Origin: Bryobacterales bacterium
Lineage (GTDB): Bacteria > Acidobacteriota > Terriglobia > Bryobacterales > Bryobacteraceae
DNA length: 60,604 nt
NCBI GenBank assembly: GCA_016789745.1
Contig: JAEUQF010000388.1
Location: 1-60,604, forward strand
Direction: 5' to 3'
Part shown: positions 1 to 10,835 of the stretch, one piece after another
How positions within the stretch are numbered: the stretch's first letter is position 1
How the letters are laid out: the number at the start of each line of letters is the position of its first letter
Notes under the pieces: generated by a model
What the model was told of the DNA's origin: nothing
Database searches by the model: none
Seen by the model: the letters and a program-made list of their open reading frames with translations, nothing else
Position numbers and translations under genes: made by a program

Positions 1-1
1 G

Positions 2-904
2 GAGGTGACCCGGCCGGAAGTGGAAACCTGGCTGCGGGACCGGGGCCACGACTGGGTGGAAGATGCGACGAACGCCGATCCGGCCTTCACGCGGAATCGG
101 ATCCGGCACCAGCTACTGCCGCATTTGGTTCAGGAGTATAACCCGGGCTTGGTGGCACAACTGGGGCGGACCGCGGAACTGGCGAAGGACGAGGAGGCCT
201 TCTGGGCCGGCTACGTCAACAAGTGGCTGGAACGGAACTGCCGGAAGGGGCGGTTCGGGTCGCTGGAACTACCGTGTGACGCCTTGCGTGCGCAGCCCGT
301 CGCGGCGGCTAGGCGCTGCCTGAGGGGTGTCTTCGAGCGGGTGAAGGGTGATTTAAAGGAATTGGAGTTCGGGCACACCGAGGCGGTGCTGGCATTGATG
401 GGGCAGCAGGAAGGATCGGGCCGGCTGCAATTGGCGGGGCTCGATGTGTTCCGGTCCTTCGATTGGGTGCGGGTGATGCGGTTGGGCGCCGAGCCGCCCA
501 TGAACCGGATGGTGGAGGTGGAGTTGGCGGTGCCGGGCCGCACATGTTTACCGGACGGTACGGAATTGGAAACCCGTTTGAAAGAAAGTGGTTATACTGG
601 AGACGAAGAGGCTGGGTGGGTATGGTTGTCCGCGGAAACCACCGACACGCCGTTCCGGCTGCGCTACTGGCTGCCGGGCGACCGCTATCAGCCCGCCGGT
701 CGATCGGGAGCAAAAAACATCAAAGAGATGTTCCAGTTGGCGCGAATCCCCTTATGGGAACGGCGGTTCTGGCCGATTATAGAGACGGGGGACGCAACCA
801 TCGTGTGGTCCCGCCAGTTTGGGGTTGCCGAGCGATTCCGACACCAGCCGAACGCCCCGTTCGCGGTCGGCGTTCGCGAGCCACAAGAAAAAGTGATAGC
901 TTAG
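2..904 (+). CDS. tilS: tRNA(Ile)-lysidine synthetase TilS, C-terminal part (5' truncated)
   Basis: TilS converts the wobble cytidine of the CAU-anticodon tRNA(Ile) to lysidine using ATP and lysine. The visible 300 residues begin after the N-terminal PP-loop ATPase, which lies beyond the window edge, so the GTG at position 5 is an internal valine rather than a start. The family signature DATNADPAFTRNRIRHQLLP is present near residue 20. The C-terminal substrate-binding region is recognisable from PGDRYQP, the lysine-rich GAKNIKEMFQ segment and IPLWERRFWPII. It is followed after 128 bp by ftsH, a tilS-ftsH order seen in many bacteria. The assignment rests on these motifs; only the missing N-terminus limits certainty. 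Confidence 0.9.
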   Translation, partial: EVTRPEVETWLRDRGHDWVEDATNADPAFTRNRIRHQLLPHLVQEYNPGLVAQLGRTAELAKDEEAFWAGYVNKWLERNCRKGRFGSLELPCDALRAQPVAAARRCLRGVFERVKGDLKELEFGHTEAVLALMGQQEGSGRLQLAGLDVFRSFDWVRVMRLGAEPPMNRMVEVELAVPGRTCLPDGTELETRLKESGYTGDEEAGWVWLSAETTDTPFRLRYWLPGDRYQPAGRSGAKNIKEMFQLARIPLWERRFWPIIETGDATIVWSRQFGVAERFRHQPNAPFAVGVREPQEKVIA

Positions 905-1032
905 GAATCAAATTGATAGGGTTTTACGTCAGTACAACTAGGGCATCCGTGGCACTGGTTGTCGTGTGGTGTGGCGCCTCACCGTTCCGCTCATCGGCCG
1001 CGGCACCGGAGAGGTATTCTTAAGGAAGGGTC

Positions 1033-2927
<1,895 letters not shown>

Positions 2928-2931
<4 letters not shown>

Positions 2932-3569
2932 TCCCGGCCTTCCCTGTTTACCTCTTCGACGTTGACGGCACCCTCGTAGATTCCGCCCCGGATATCTGCG
3001 GTGCCGTCAGCGCCGTTTTGGAGACCACCCCCGCCGGCAAGTGCGAAACGGCCTTTCTGCGGGGCTATATCGGCCGTCACCTTTACGATCTCTTCGAAGA
3101 CGTTCTGCCTGGGTGCGATGAGGCGACCAAGGCGGACCTGCTGGCCCGCTATCGCACGATCTACCTGGCGCGGGAGCATTCGGCCACCCGCGTCTATCCC
3201 GGCGTGCCGGAGGCATTGGCCCGGTTGCGCGGCCGCAAATCGACAGCCACCACCAAGAGCAGCCAGACAGTCCGCAGCGTGTTGGAACAGTTCGGGCTGG
3301 TGTCTTACTTCGACCACGTGCAGGGCACGGACGGCTTTCCGGCCAAGCCGGCGCCCGATGTGATCCTCCGTTCCATTGAGGGTTTGGGCGGCGCCGATAC
3401 CAAAGACGTCCTGATGGTGGGCGACTCTCCGGCCGACATGGCGGCGGGCAAGGCGGCCGGCGTTCGTACCTGTGCCGTTACCTGGGGCTACGGCAAGCGG
3501 GAAGAGATGGCTTGCTTCGAGCCCGACTTCTGGATCGACGACCTGAGCCAGCTTCTTCCATCGCGGTAA
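2928..3569 (+). CDS. HAD-superfamily hydrolase, phosphoglycolate phosphatase-like
   Basis: This 213-residue protein belongs to HAD subfamily IA. Motif I is DVDGTLVDS near residue 10 (nucleophile and acid/base aspartates), the conserved lysine is in FPAKPAPD, and motif IV is VGDSPADM. A small helical cap lies between motif I and motif II, as in phosphoglycolate and pyrophosphate phosphatases. Motif II is less typical (STATTKSSQ rather than a clear TNK). Translation starts at a GTG that overlaps the ftsH stop codon, which suggests coupling. The substrate cannot be read from sequence; phosphoglycolate phosphatase (Gph-like) is the closest family label. No signal peptide is present, so it should be cytoplasmic. 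Confidence 0.85.
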
Positions 3570-3570
3570 T

Positions 3571-4293
3571 ATGGCGGAGATGCGAATCTCCGCCCTCCTT
3601 CTCCCACTGACTGCCATCTGCCTGTTCGCGCAACAGCCCGCGCCCGACGTGGAACGTATGCAGCGCACCCTCCGCGACTGGGCCAACCTGGGCCGCTACG
3701 CCGCCGACAATGCCAAGGTGCAGGCTCCCAAGCCCGGCGAAGATCGCGTGGTGTTCATGGGCGATTCCATCACCGACGCCTGGGGCCGCAAATACCAGCA
3801 TTTCTTCGCCGGCAAGCCCTATATCAATCGAGGTATCAGCGGGCAGACCACGCCGCAGATGCTCATCCGTTTCCGCCCCGACGTGCTGGCACATCAGCCT
3901 AAGGCCGTCGTGATTCTGGCAGGCACCAATGACATCGCCGGCAACACCGGCCCCATGACCCTGGAGCAGATTCAGGGCAATATCCAGACCATGGCAGAAC
4001 TGGCCATGGCGAACGGCATCAAGGTTGTGCTGGCGTCAGTGCTGCCCATCTGCGACTACCACCGCAACCAAAGCGAGCGCCGCCCGATGGAAAAGATCAA
4101 GGCCCTGAACGCGTGGATGAAGGGCTACGCCGCCGGCTCCGGTGCTATCTACCTGGACTATTACTCCGCCATGCTCGACGATGCCGGCCTGCTCAAGAAA
4201 GAGCTGACCTACGATGGCCTGCACCCGAATGAAGAGGGGTACGCCGTGATGGAGCCCTTGGCAGCAGCGGCAATTCAACAAGCCTTACGGTAG
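3571..4293 (+). CDS. Exported SGNH/GDSL-family hydrolase
   Basis: The 240-residue product starts with a Sec signal peptide (hydrophobic residues about 5-20, then AQQ). The SGNH blocks are all present: block I VVFMGDSITDAW with the nucleophile Ser66, block II glycine in NRGISGQTTP, block III AGTNDIAGN, and block V DGLHPNEEGY with Asp215 and His218. Members of this family are esterases, lipases or acetylxylan/carbohydrate esterases; acetyl-group removal from polysaccharides is a plausible role but is not shown. The ATG lies directly after the HAD gene stop (1-bp gap), so it probably belongs to the same transcript as ftsH and the phosphatase. Confidence 0.88.
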   Translation: MAEMRISALLLPLTAICLFAQQPAPDVERMQRTLRDWANLGRYAADNAKVQAPKPGEDRVVFMGDSITDAWGRKYQHFFAGKPYINRGISGQTTPQMLIRFRPDVLAHQPKAVVILAGTNDIAGNTGPMTLEQIQGNIQTMAELAMANGIKVVLASVLPICDYHRNQSERRPMEKIKALNAWMKGYAAGSGAIYLDYYSAMLDDAGLLKKELTYDGLHPNEEGYAVMEPLAAAAIQQALR

Positions 4294-4302
4294 TTGCACC
4301 GA

Positions 4303-4332
4303 TTGTCTCAGACCGCACGCTTTCGGTAGACT
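4303..4332 (+). promoter_or_regulatory. Candidate promoter of the 1515-residue secreted protein gene
   Basis: TTGTCT at 4303-4308 and TAGACT at 4327-4332 are separated by 18 bp and resemble -35 and -10 boxes. The -10 box ends only 8 bp before the ATG at 4341, so any transcript would have almost no leader. This is pattern matching only. Confidence 0.3.
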
Positions 4333-4340
4333 GTTCACGC

Positions 4341-7300
4341 ATGCCGATTGTGGTTGTCCTCGCACTGCTCTGGCTATCGATCTCGCCGGCAGAAGCCCAG
4401 GATCGCGCCGAGATCACGGTTCTCGCTCCCGCTCCCCAATCTGCTCCGATTAGCGTTGCTTCAGGCGGGTCGCTGGAAGTGCGGGTTCGCGTGCAAAACA
4501 CCGGTTCCACCACCTGGTCACCAGTGGAGCCAACATACCGTGACAACGCCTACTTCCTGAGTGTTGGTTACGGAGATCCGAACACCGCGGAAAATTACTC
4601 CGGTGACATCCTCCCGTTGCAGCCCGTAAGTCCCGGTTCTTCGATAGAAGTGAGTGGCCGGATCACGGTTCCGGCGCGACCCGGCCGGTATGCCGTTGCA
4701 TTCAGCATGATACTGGCCGGCGTCTACCGCTTCGCAGGGAACGTCTTGAACAGTCCAGCCGAAGAACTGGCTCTGGATTCACGGTTTCTAATCGATGTTG
4801 TGGAGCAACCGTTGCGAATGTCCTGTATCCAGCAAATTCGCAACGTTGGTCAGGATTTCAGTGCCTCTTGTCCGGCTACCGGCGGGTTACCTCCCTATCG
4901 CTGGGAGCTCACTTTCGGACAACTACCGTCCGGAGTGACCTTTAATCCAGGAACCGGCGTGTTCAGCGGCGTCCCGACCGTCGCAGGTCAGTTCCCGGTA
5001 ACGGTTCGGGTCACCGATTCCAAACAGCCACCCGCTACGGCTTCCAATTCCCCTCTTCTTAATGTTCTTGGGTCGCCCATATCCGCCATAAACTGCTCGA
5101 CCCCTCCCGTGCGGAGGGTTGGCGAGAACTATCAATCCATTTGTTCGGCGACTGGAGGGGAAGCCCCGTTTCGATGGTCGGCGACGGGGCTTCCCCCCGG
5201 CCTCACGATGGGTGCGACGGGCGTGATTAGCGGGATCCCCACACAAGTTGGCGATTTCGTTGTGGGGATCACTGCGGTCGGAGCCACGGGCGCCGGCCTT
5301 GTCCGGTTCATCGCAATCACCATCGAACAGTCTGGCGCGACACCCGTTCAACTCAATTGCAGTCTGCCTCCCACCGGCCAGGTCGGTGCTCCCTATTCTG
5401 CCCCATGTTCGTTGCCCAGCATTCTTCCTGCCGGACTTGTTGGAAGTAGTTGGACGGCAACCGATCTCCCTCCGGGTCTCACCATAGATGCCGCGACTGG
5501 AGTGATCAGCGGAACTCCAACGGTTGCAGGCACATTCACATCCACGGTTAGGGCTGCAATTGACCGACAGATCGTTCTCCCGAACGGCGTATCTATTTCC
5601 AGTTTCGAGCGCATGGTCATTATCACGATCCGCGAGGCTGCTCCCACACTGCGATTCGAGACAAGCGGCTTGGTGGAGATTGTGACCTCCGAGCCTGTCA
5701 TGGGGACACTCAATCTGCGGACCAATCGCGCACAAGGCACCATCACCGCAACCATCGGCCCGAGTTCGCCCTGGCTGGTCGTGACACCCTCCACCGCCAC
5801 GGTTACCAGTGAAACTATCTCCTTTCAATTTCGCATTGTGCCGCCGGGCGAGCCCGGGCAATATCGCGCTTCTGTGGTATTCACGCAGCGTTTCTCGTCA
5901 GGATTTGAACTCGCACTGGCGTCTGGCGAAGTTCGTCTAACGGTTCCCGAAGCGCCCGTCCGCCTGGAGATCTCGCGTGATCTCCTCTCGTTTGTCGGCG
6001 GTGGTGCCCAGGCTCTCGACGTCACATCCAGTTCCGGTCCGCCGCGCGCAGTAACCGTTGCCGCCAGCGGATCCTTCCTGCGCGTCGCCCCTATCACCGG
6101 AACCACGCCATTCACCATCAACGTCAGCGCCGCAACCGAAGGGCTGGACGCGGGAACTTACGACGGCGCCATTACGCTTACCGCGACCGGCGTTGTCAAC
6201 AGCCCTCTGGTGGTCCCCGTAAAACTCACGCTCACGCCTGCCTCCCAGCTCACTGCCTTCCCAAGCTCCCTCGCCTTGACCGGAAGCAGTTCGGCGTCCC
6301 TGCGCATCGATAGCAATGGACCAGCATCGGCCTTTCGCGTGGCAACCGACCAGCCTTGGCTGGCAGCGTCCTCCGCCAGCCGTACCACACCGGCCGTCAT
6401 CACGGTCAGCGCCGACACCGCCAATCTCGCACCGGGAAGCTACACCGCTCAGGTAACGGTCTTCTTCAACAACGATGCCAGCCGTATCGACATTCCGGTG
6501 CGGCTGACCGTACCTCCTCCTACCCAAAACATCTCCCTGGTTATCGTGCAAACCGGGCTGGTCTTCAATCACCAGATCAATGGCGAACCGCCGCCCGCGC
6601 AGGATATCGTCGTCAGCACCTCCTCTGGCACTCTGCCCATCGAAGCAAGCGCCACTGTCACCACACCCGCGGCCGGACGATGGCTCCGCGTGACGCCGGA
6701 GACCGCCTCTGCCCCGGCCGTGATCAAGGTCAACATTAATCCCATCGGCTTGGATGCCGGCATCTATGAAGGTGCCGTCACCATCCGCGCGGCGCAGGGG
6801 GGCAGTTCCACCCGCATCCCCGTGCGGCTTGTTGTTTCCGAACCGGTGGCCCCCAGCGTTAAAGCCGATCCGGAACTCATCACGTTTGCGGTCACCCGTC
6901 AGGGCTCCTCGGAGCCGCAGCAACTGCACCTCACCAATCCCGGCCGCAATCTCCTTCGTGTCGAACTCGAAACCGAAACCGCTGCCGGAGGGAACTGGCT
7001 CAAGACTTCCACAACGCGCACCGACGTCAACGACTCCAACCCCTCATTCGTCCTTGTCGAAGCCGATCCCGCCGGCCTGGAGCCCGGAACCTACAAAGGA
7101 AGCGTGCGCATTCGCGGCTCCGGCGCCAACGCCGCGACTACGGTCGTGCCCGTGGTCCTTAACGTCAGTGCGGCCCAACGCAGCATGCGCCTCTCCCATA
7201 GCGGCCTCAGCTTCACCGCCATCGAAGGCTTCGGCAGCGAAACTCAGAATGTCTGGGTCCTCAACGTCGGCCAGGGCCTTATGAATTGGACCGCGGCGAT

Positions 7301-8888
7301 TGCTCCTTCTGCCGCCGCCACTTCTTCCTGGTTGACTCTCATCGGAACGAACGGGTCGAGCGGAGTAGGCCCCGGAGGAGCCGCCCAGACTCCGAACGTT
7401 TTGTTCGCGGTGAATGCCGCTGGACTCCGCCCCGGTGAGTACTACAGCGAGGTCATCTTCCGGGCTCCCGACGCCGAGAATGGCTCGCAGTCGGTCGGCG
7501 TCACTCTTCGTGTGCTGCCCAAAGGAAGCTTCATCGGCATGGCCGTGGAACCCTCCGGCGTCATCTTTACGACTCCGATCGGCGGCCCTGTTCTCCCCGA
7601 ACGCGAAGTGTCCGTATTCAACAAGTCCGGCGATAACATCGACGCCGTGGCCAAGCCATTCACGTTGAACGGCAGTAACTGGCTCTCCGTTACTCCCGAG
7701 CTTCTGCCACTGCGCGGCGGTACCAACTCCGGCACCATCCGCCTCCGCGCTAACCCGCAAGGGCTGCAGCGAGGTACCTACGAGGGCCGGGTCACCATCA
7801 GCTTCCCAAAAGGAATCAATCGTACAATCAACGTTCTGCTTGTCGTCTACGACCCCGGCGCCGCCGGTCTCGCCAAAGACAGTGTGCGTGCAGCCGGAAC
7901 CTGCACTCCCACTCGCTTCCTTCCCTTGCTTACCTCCCTCGAAGAACAGTTCGTCGTCTCCGGCGGATCTCCGGTTGGTACGGAGATGCTGATCGTGGAT
8001 GACTGCGGCAATCCCGCACCCTCGGCCAATCTCGGCGCGAGTTTCTCCAACGGCGACCCCGCCCGCGCGCTCATCTCCCCCGAAGCGGGACGCTGGAACT
8101 CAACTTGGGTCCCCTCCGCCGACACCGGCTTCGTTACCATGCGTATCGCCGCCATTGACAAAGCTCGCAAACTCGACACCGCCCTCGTCCCCGTGACTGG
8201 TCTCGTGGTGGAGTCCCTCGTCGCCCCAGTGCTCGCTCCGTCGCAGGCCATCCGCAATCCTGCTTCCGGCAAAGCCGAGGGCCTCGTCGGTCCGGGCTCG
8301 CTGATCGATATTCACGGCCTTCGCCTCGCCACCGAAACCGTAGCGGCCGGCAACTCTACGCTCCCGGCCATGCTCGCGTCTACGTCGGTCACCATCGGCG
8401 ATCATGTCCTTCCCCTGCTCCGGGTCGCCCCCGATCGGATCTCCGCCCTTGTCCCGGAAGATATCCCTGCAGGCCAACTGCAACACCTCACGGTGCGCCG
8501 CGGCCAGACCCTATCAACTCCTTATCCGGTGTTAGTGGGGCTTGCTGCGCCGGGCATCTTCCGTCAACCCGAATCCGAGTTTGCCGCCGCTTCCGTTGTC
8601 CGCGAAACAGCGGCCGTTCCCATTACCCCATCAGCGCCCGCGCGCCCGGGCGACCTTATCGAGATCGTGTGTACCGGACTCGGCGCCGTCACCCAGAACG
8701 GGAATGTCCGCGCCACAGTCGAGGTGCTTGTCGGTACTTCTTCGGTGCGCGCCAGCGCCGCTCTCGACCGGCAAGGACGGTATCTGGTCCGCTTCACCCT
8801 GCCATCCGGCACGCCCGCGGGCGCCTTGCCGCTCCGGGTTTCCACGCAGCGGGTTGCCAGTGAGCCAGCTGTCCTTTTGACTCAATAG
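4341..8888 (+). CDS. Large secreted multi-domain Ig/BACON-like protein with TIGR03437 C-terminus
   Basis: The 1515-residue protein has a Sec signal peptide (residues about 1-19, ending SPAEA). Residues about 22-152 resemble an NBR1-type Ig domain (VQNTGSTTW). Three putative-Ig (He_PIG) repeats follow at about 158-245, 252-330 and 337-432, each with a GLPPGLT-like turn and a ..G.ISG.PT..G tail. Residues about 437-1190 hold a string of BACON-like beta domains, recognisable by repeated WL.V.P and GL..G.Y.G motifs. Residues about 1295-1515 match the Solibacter-type TIGR03437 domain. It is probably a cell-surface or secreted adhesion or carbohydrate-binding protein; no catalytic domain is seen. 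There is no Shine-Dalgarno sequence before the ATG. Confidence 0.85.
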   Translation: MPIVVVLALLWLSISPAEAQDRAEITVLAPAPQSAPISVASGGSLEVRVRVQNTGSTTWSPVEPTYRDNAYFLSVGYGDPNTAENYSGDILPLQPVSPGSSIEVSGRITVPARPGRYAVAFSMILAGVYRFAGNVLNSPAEELALDSRFLIDVVEQPLRMSCIQQIRNVGQDFSASCPATGGLPPYRWELTFGQLPSGVTFNPGTGVFSGVPTVAGQFPVTVRVTDSKQPPATASNSPLLNVLGSPISAINCSTPPVRRVGENYQSICSATGGEAPFRWSATGLPPGLTMGATGVISGIPTQVGDFVVGITAVGATGAGLVRFIAITIEQSGATPVQLNCSLPPTGQVGAPYSAPCSLPSILPAGLVGSSWTATDLPPGLTIDAATGVISGTPTVAGTFTSTVRAAIDRQIVLPNGVSISSFERMVIITIREAAPTLRFETSGLVEIVTSEPVMGTLNLRTNRAQGTITATIGPSSPWLVVTPSTATVTSETISFQFRIVPPGEPGQYRASVVFTQRFSSGFELALASGEVRLTVPEAPVRLEISRDLLSFVGGGAQALDVTSSSGPPRAVTVAASGSFLRVAPITGTTPFTINVSAATEGLDAGTYDGAITLTATGVVNSPLVVPVKLTLTPASQLTAFPSSLALTGSSSASLRIDSNGPASAFRVATDQPWLAASSASRTTPAVITVSADTANLAPGSYTAQVTVFFNNDASRIDIPVRLTVPPPTQNISLVIVQTGLVFNHQINGEPPPAQDIVVSTSSGTLPIEASATVTTPAAGRWLRVTPETASAPAVIKVNINPIGLDAGIYEGAVTIRAAQGGSSTRIPVRLVVSEPVAPSVKADPELITFAVTRQGSSEPQQLHLTNPGRNLLRVELETETAAGGNWLKTSTTRTDVNDSNPSFVLVEADPAGLEPGTYKGSVRIRGSGANAATTVVPVVLNVSAAQRSMRLSHSGLSFTAIEGFGSETQNVWVLNVGQGLMNWTAAIAPSAAATSSWLTLIGTNGSSGVGPGGAAQTPNVLFAVNAAGLRPGEYYSEVIFRAPDAENGSQSVGVTLRVLPKGSFIGMAVEPSGVIFTTPIGGPVLPEREVSVFNKSGDNIDAVAKPFTLNGSNWLSVTPELLPLRGGTNSGTIRLRANPQGLQRGTYEGRVTISFPKGINRTINVLLVVYDPGAAGLAKDSVRAAGTCTPTRFLPLLTSLEEQFVVSGGSPVGTEMLIVDDCGNPAPSANLGASFSNGDPARALISPEAGRWNSTWVPSADTGFVTMRIAAIDKARKLDTALVPVTGLVVESLVAPVLAPSQAIRNPASGKAEGLVGPGSLIDIHGLRLATETVAAGNSTLPAMLASTSVTIGDHVLPLLRVAPDRISALVPEDIPAGQLQHLTVRRGQTLSTPYPVLVGLAAPGIFRQPESEFAAASVVRETAAVPITPSAPARPGDLIEIVCTGLGAVTQNGNVRATVEVLVGTSSVRASAALDRQGRYLVRFTLPSGTPAGALPLRVSTQRVASEPAVLLTQ

Positions 8889-8938
8889 CAGCGCACGGTA
8901 AGACTTCCGGCGGCCCGAAACATGGGTGAAATAACCTG

Positions 8939-8968
8939 TTGACCGGCCTAAGTTAAAACAAGTATTCT
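8939..8968 (+). promoter_or_regulatory. Sigma70-type promoter of the haemoglobin-reductase-nsrR operon
   Basis: TTGACC at 8939-8944 and TATTCT at 8963-8968 are separated by 18 bp. They sit in the 141-bp gap upstream of the truncated haemoglobin gene, about 60 bp before its ATG. The -10 box lies inside the putative NsrR operator, which fits repression by NsrR. Confidence 0.55.
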
Positions 8969-8979
8969 GAATGCATCTT
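8957..8979 (+). promoter_or_regulatory. NsrR operator (11-1-11 inverted repeat)
   Basis: The half-sites AACAAGTATTC and GAATGCATCTT flank a single T. The right half is nearly identical to the published NsrR half-site (AAATGCATCTT type), and the left half matches its complement at 8 of 11 positions. The 11-1-11 spacing is that of known NsrR sites. It overlaps the -10 box of the operon that ends with an nsrR gene, so autoregulation is the simple reading. Confidence 0.7.
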
Positions 8980-9029
8980 TGACCGGCGCATCCGTGCCGG
9001 CCTTCCCAAGTTGAAAGGAAAAACCTCAG

Positions 9030-9413
9030 ATGCCCTCTTTGTACGAACGACTCGGTGGTGCGCCCGCCGTCGATGCCGCGGTGGATATCTTCTACCGCAA
9101 GGTGTTGCAGGACGAGCGGATCAGCCGCTTTTTCGATGACGTGGATATGGAGCGCCAGGCGGCCAAGCAGAAGGCATTCCTGACGATGGTTTTCGGCGGC
9201 CCGGCCAACTACAGCGGTCTCGACATGCGCAAAGGCCATGCGCATCTGGTCAGCCGCGGCTTAGATGACTCGCACGTCGACGCCGTGGTTGAACTGCTGG
9301 GGCAGACCTTGCAGGAATTGGGCGTGCCGCAGGCGGACATCGAAGAAGTGGCCAAGCTGGCCAACAGCGTTCGCGATGACGTTCTGTCGCGGGGCTCGTC
9401 AGCGCATGCCTGA
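9030..9413 (+). CDS. glbN: Group I truncated haemoglobin (trHbN-like)
   Basis: The 127-residue protein is a 2-over-2 truncated globin. It starts with SLYERLGG, has the B9-B10 pair Phe21-Tyr22 (FYRKVL), and the proximal histidine His70 in DMRKGHAHL. TyrB10 is the residue that stabilises bound oxygen in trHbN proteins that oxidise nitric oxide to nitrate. A Shine-Dalgarno-like AAAGGAAA lies about 12 bp before the ATG. The stop overlaps the start of the reductase gene by 8 bp, and an NsrR operator covers the promoter. Together this supports an NO dioxygenase role; NO dioxygenation by this protein is inferred, not shown. Confidence 0.92.
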   Translation: MPSLYERLGGAPAVDAAVDIFYRKVLQDERISRFFDDVDMERQAAKQKAFLTMVFGGPANYSGLDMRKGHAHLVSRGLDDSHVDAVVELLGQTLQELGVPQADIEEVAKLANSVRDDVLSRGSSAHA

Positions 9414-10353
9414 GATTCGCTACAATGGCCGGGCTTTCGGCATTCATGCGGGAGAGACCGTGCTGGAAGCACTGGAACGGCAGGGGGAGGCTGTGGCCCA
9501 CTCCTGCCGGGCCGGACTTTGTCAAAGCTGCCTCATGCGTTGCTCGACGGGCATGCCGCCCGCCGAGGCGCAGAAGGGTCTGAAGGACAACCAGAAGGCG
9601 CAGGGCTACTTTCTCAGTTGTGTCGCGCGCCCGGAGCAGGACCTGGAGATCGGGCTGCCGGGGGACGCATTGCGCGTGGAAGCCGCGATTGCGGAACTGG
9701 CCAGACTCAGCGAAACGGTTATGCGCGTCCGCCTGACAACCGCCGCCGCGCTGCCGTATCGCGCCGGACAGTACGTGACTTTCCTGCGGCCCGGCCTGTC
9801 GCGCAGCTATTCCATCGCTAGTCTTCCCGAAGAGCGTGCGCTGGAGTTTCATGTGCGGCGCATCGAGGGCGGGCAGATGAGCGGCTGGCTGCACGGCCAG
9901 GCGGCGGTGGGCGATACGCTGACCATCCAGGGCCCGCTCGGCGACTGCTTCTACACGCAACGCGACGCCGCGCAACCGCTGCTGCTGGCAGGAGCCGGCA
10001 CGGGCCTGGCGCCGCTGTACGGCATCGTGCGCGATGCCCTGCGGCAGGGCCACACCGGTCCCATCCTGCTTTACCATGGCGCGCGCAACGCACAGGGCCT
10101 GTATCTGGTGGATGAACTGCGCAGCCTGGCCGCCAGTCATCCGCAGGTGGCGTATCACCCCACCCTCACGCCGCTGGATGAGGCTATTCTTGGCGGCAAG
10201 CGCGATTGGAAGCCCTGGCGCGGCTACTTCTGCGGGGATCCGGCCCTGGTCAATGTCCTCAAGAAGAAGCTGTTCCTGGCCGGCATGCCCATGCGCGAGA
10301 TCTTCGCCGACGCTTTCCTGCCCGCCGCCGCGAAGCCCGCCGCGCTACTGTAA
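9406..10353 (+). CDS. [2Fe-2S] ferredoxin/FAD/NAD(P)H oxidoreductase
   Basis: The 315-residue protein has an N-terminal plant-type ferredoxin with cluster cysteines Cys34, Cys39, Cys42 and Cys72. An FAD-binding ferredoxin-reductase domain follows (RSYSIAS), then an NAD(P) domain (AGAGTGLAPLYG). The order is that of BenC/dioxygenase reductases. The ATG at 9406 overlaps the end of the globin gene by 8 bp; an open frame continues upstream to 9265 but lies inside the globin gene, so the overlapping ATG is preferred. The context suggests that it re-reduces the haem of the neighbouring truncated haemoglobin, giving a two-gene equivalent of a flavohaemoglobin. An aromatic-ring dioxygenase partner is not present nearby. 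Confidence 0.88.
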   Translation: MPEIRYNGRAFGIHAGETVLEALERQGEAVAHSCRAGLCQSCLMRCSTGMPPAEAQKGLKDNQKAQGYFLSCVARPEQDLEIGLPGDALRVEAAIAELARLSETVMRVRLTTAAALPYRAGQYVTFLRPGLSRSYSIASLPEERALEFHVRRIEGGQMSGWLHGQAAVGDTLTIQGPLGDCFYTQRDAAQPLLLAGAGTGLAPLYGIVRDALRQGHTGPILLYHGARNAQGLYLVDELRSLAASHPQVAYHPTLTPLDEAILGGKRDWKPWRGYFCGDPALVNVLKKKLFLAGMPMREIFADAFLPAAAKPAALL

Positions 10354-10359
10354 GAACAG

Positions 10360-10815
10360 ATGCATCTGACGCTTCATGCGGACTATTCGTTGCGCATGCT
10401 TCTCTATCTGGCCAACGCGCCCGGCCGTACCGTAACCACGGCGGAGATCAGCGACGCGTTCGCCATCTCCAAGCATCACCTGGTGCGCGTGGCGCAAAGC
10501 CTCGGCGAGTTTGGCTATATCCGTATCCTGCCCGGCCGCTCCGGCGGTCTGCAACTCGGCAAGCCGCCGGCCGACATCCGCATCGGCGACGTGGTACGTC
10601 ACACGGAGCCCGGCTTCCGCATCGTCGAATGCTTCGATGAGGAGACCAATACCTGCCCCATTGTCCCGGTCTGCCAATTGAAGGGAATCCTTGAAGGAGC
10701 GCTGCAGGCGTTTCTGCATGAGTTGGATGGCTACACGCTCGCGGACCTGGTGCGGCCTGGCGGCGAAAAGCGCTTCGCCGCGCGCCTGCACTCCATTCAG
10801 GCAGCCAGCGACTGA
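10360..10815 (+). CDS. nsrR: Rrf2-family nitric-oxide-sensing repressor NsrR
   Basis: The 151-residue protein starts with the Rrf2 winged-helix pattern (MHLTLHADYSLRMLLYLA) and has the helix-turn-helix around ISDAFAISKHHLVRVAQSL. Three cysteines, Cys91, Cys99 and Cys105 (ECFDEETNTCPIVPVCQLK), match the iron-sulphur cluster ligands of proteobacterial NsrR in sequence context and spacing. NsrR loses its cluster on exposure to NO and releases its operators. It lies 6 bp after the reductase gene and should be co-transcribed with it. The NsrR-like operator upstream of the operon supports this over the related regulators IscR and RirA. Confidence 0.92.
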   Translation: MHLTLHADYSLRMLLYLANAPGRTVTTAEISDAFAISKHHLVRVAQSLGEFGYIRILPGRSGGLQLGKPPADIRIGDVVRHTEPGFRIVECFDEETNTCPIVPVCQLKGILEGALQAFLHELDGYTLADLVRPGGEKRFAARLHSIQAASD

Positions 10816-10835
10816 CATCGTTACAATAGCGGCTA

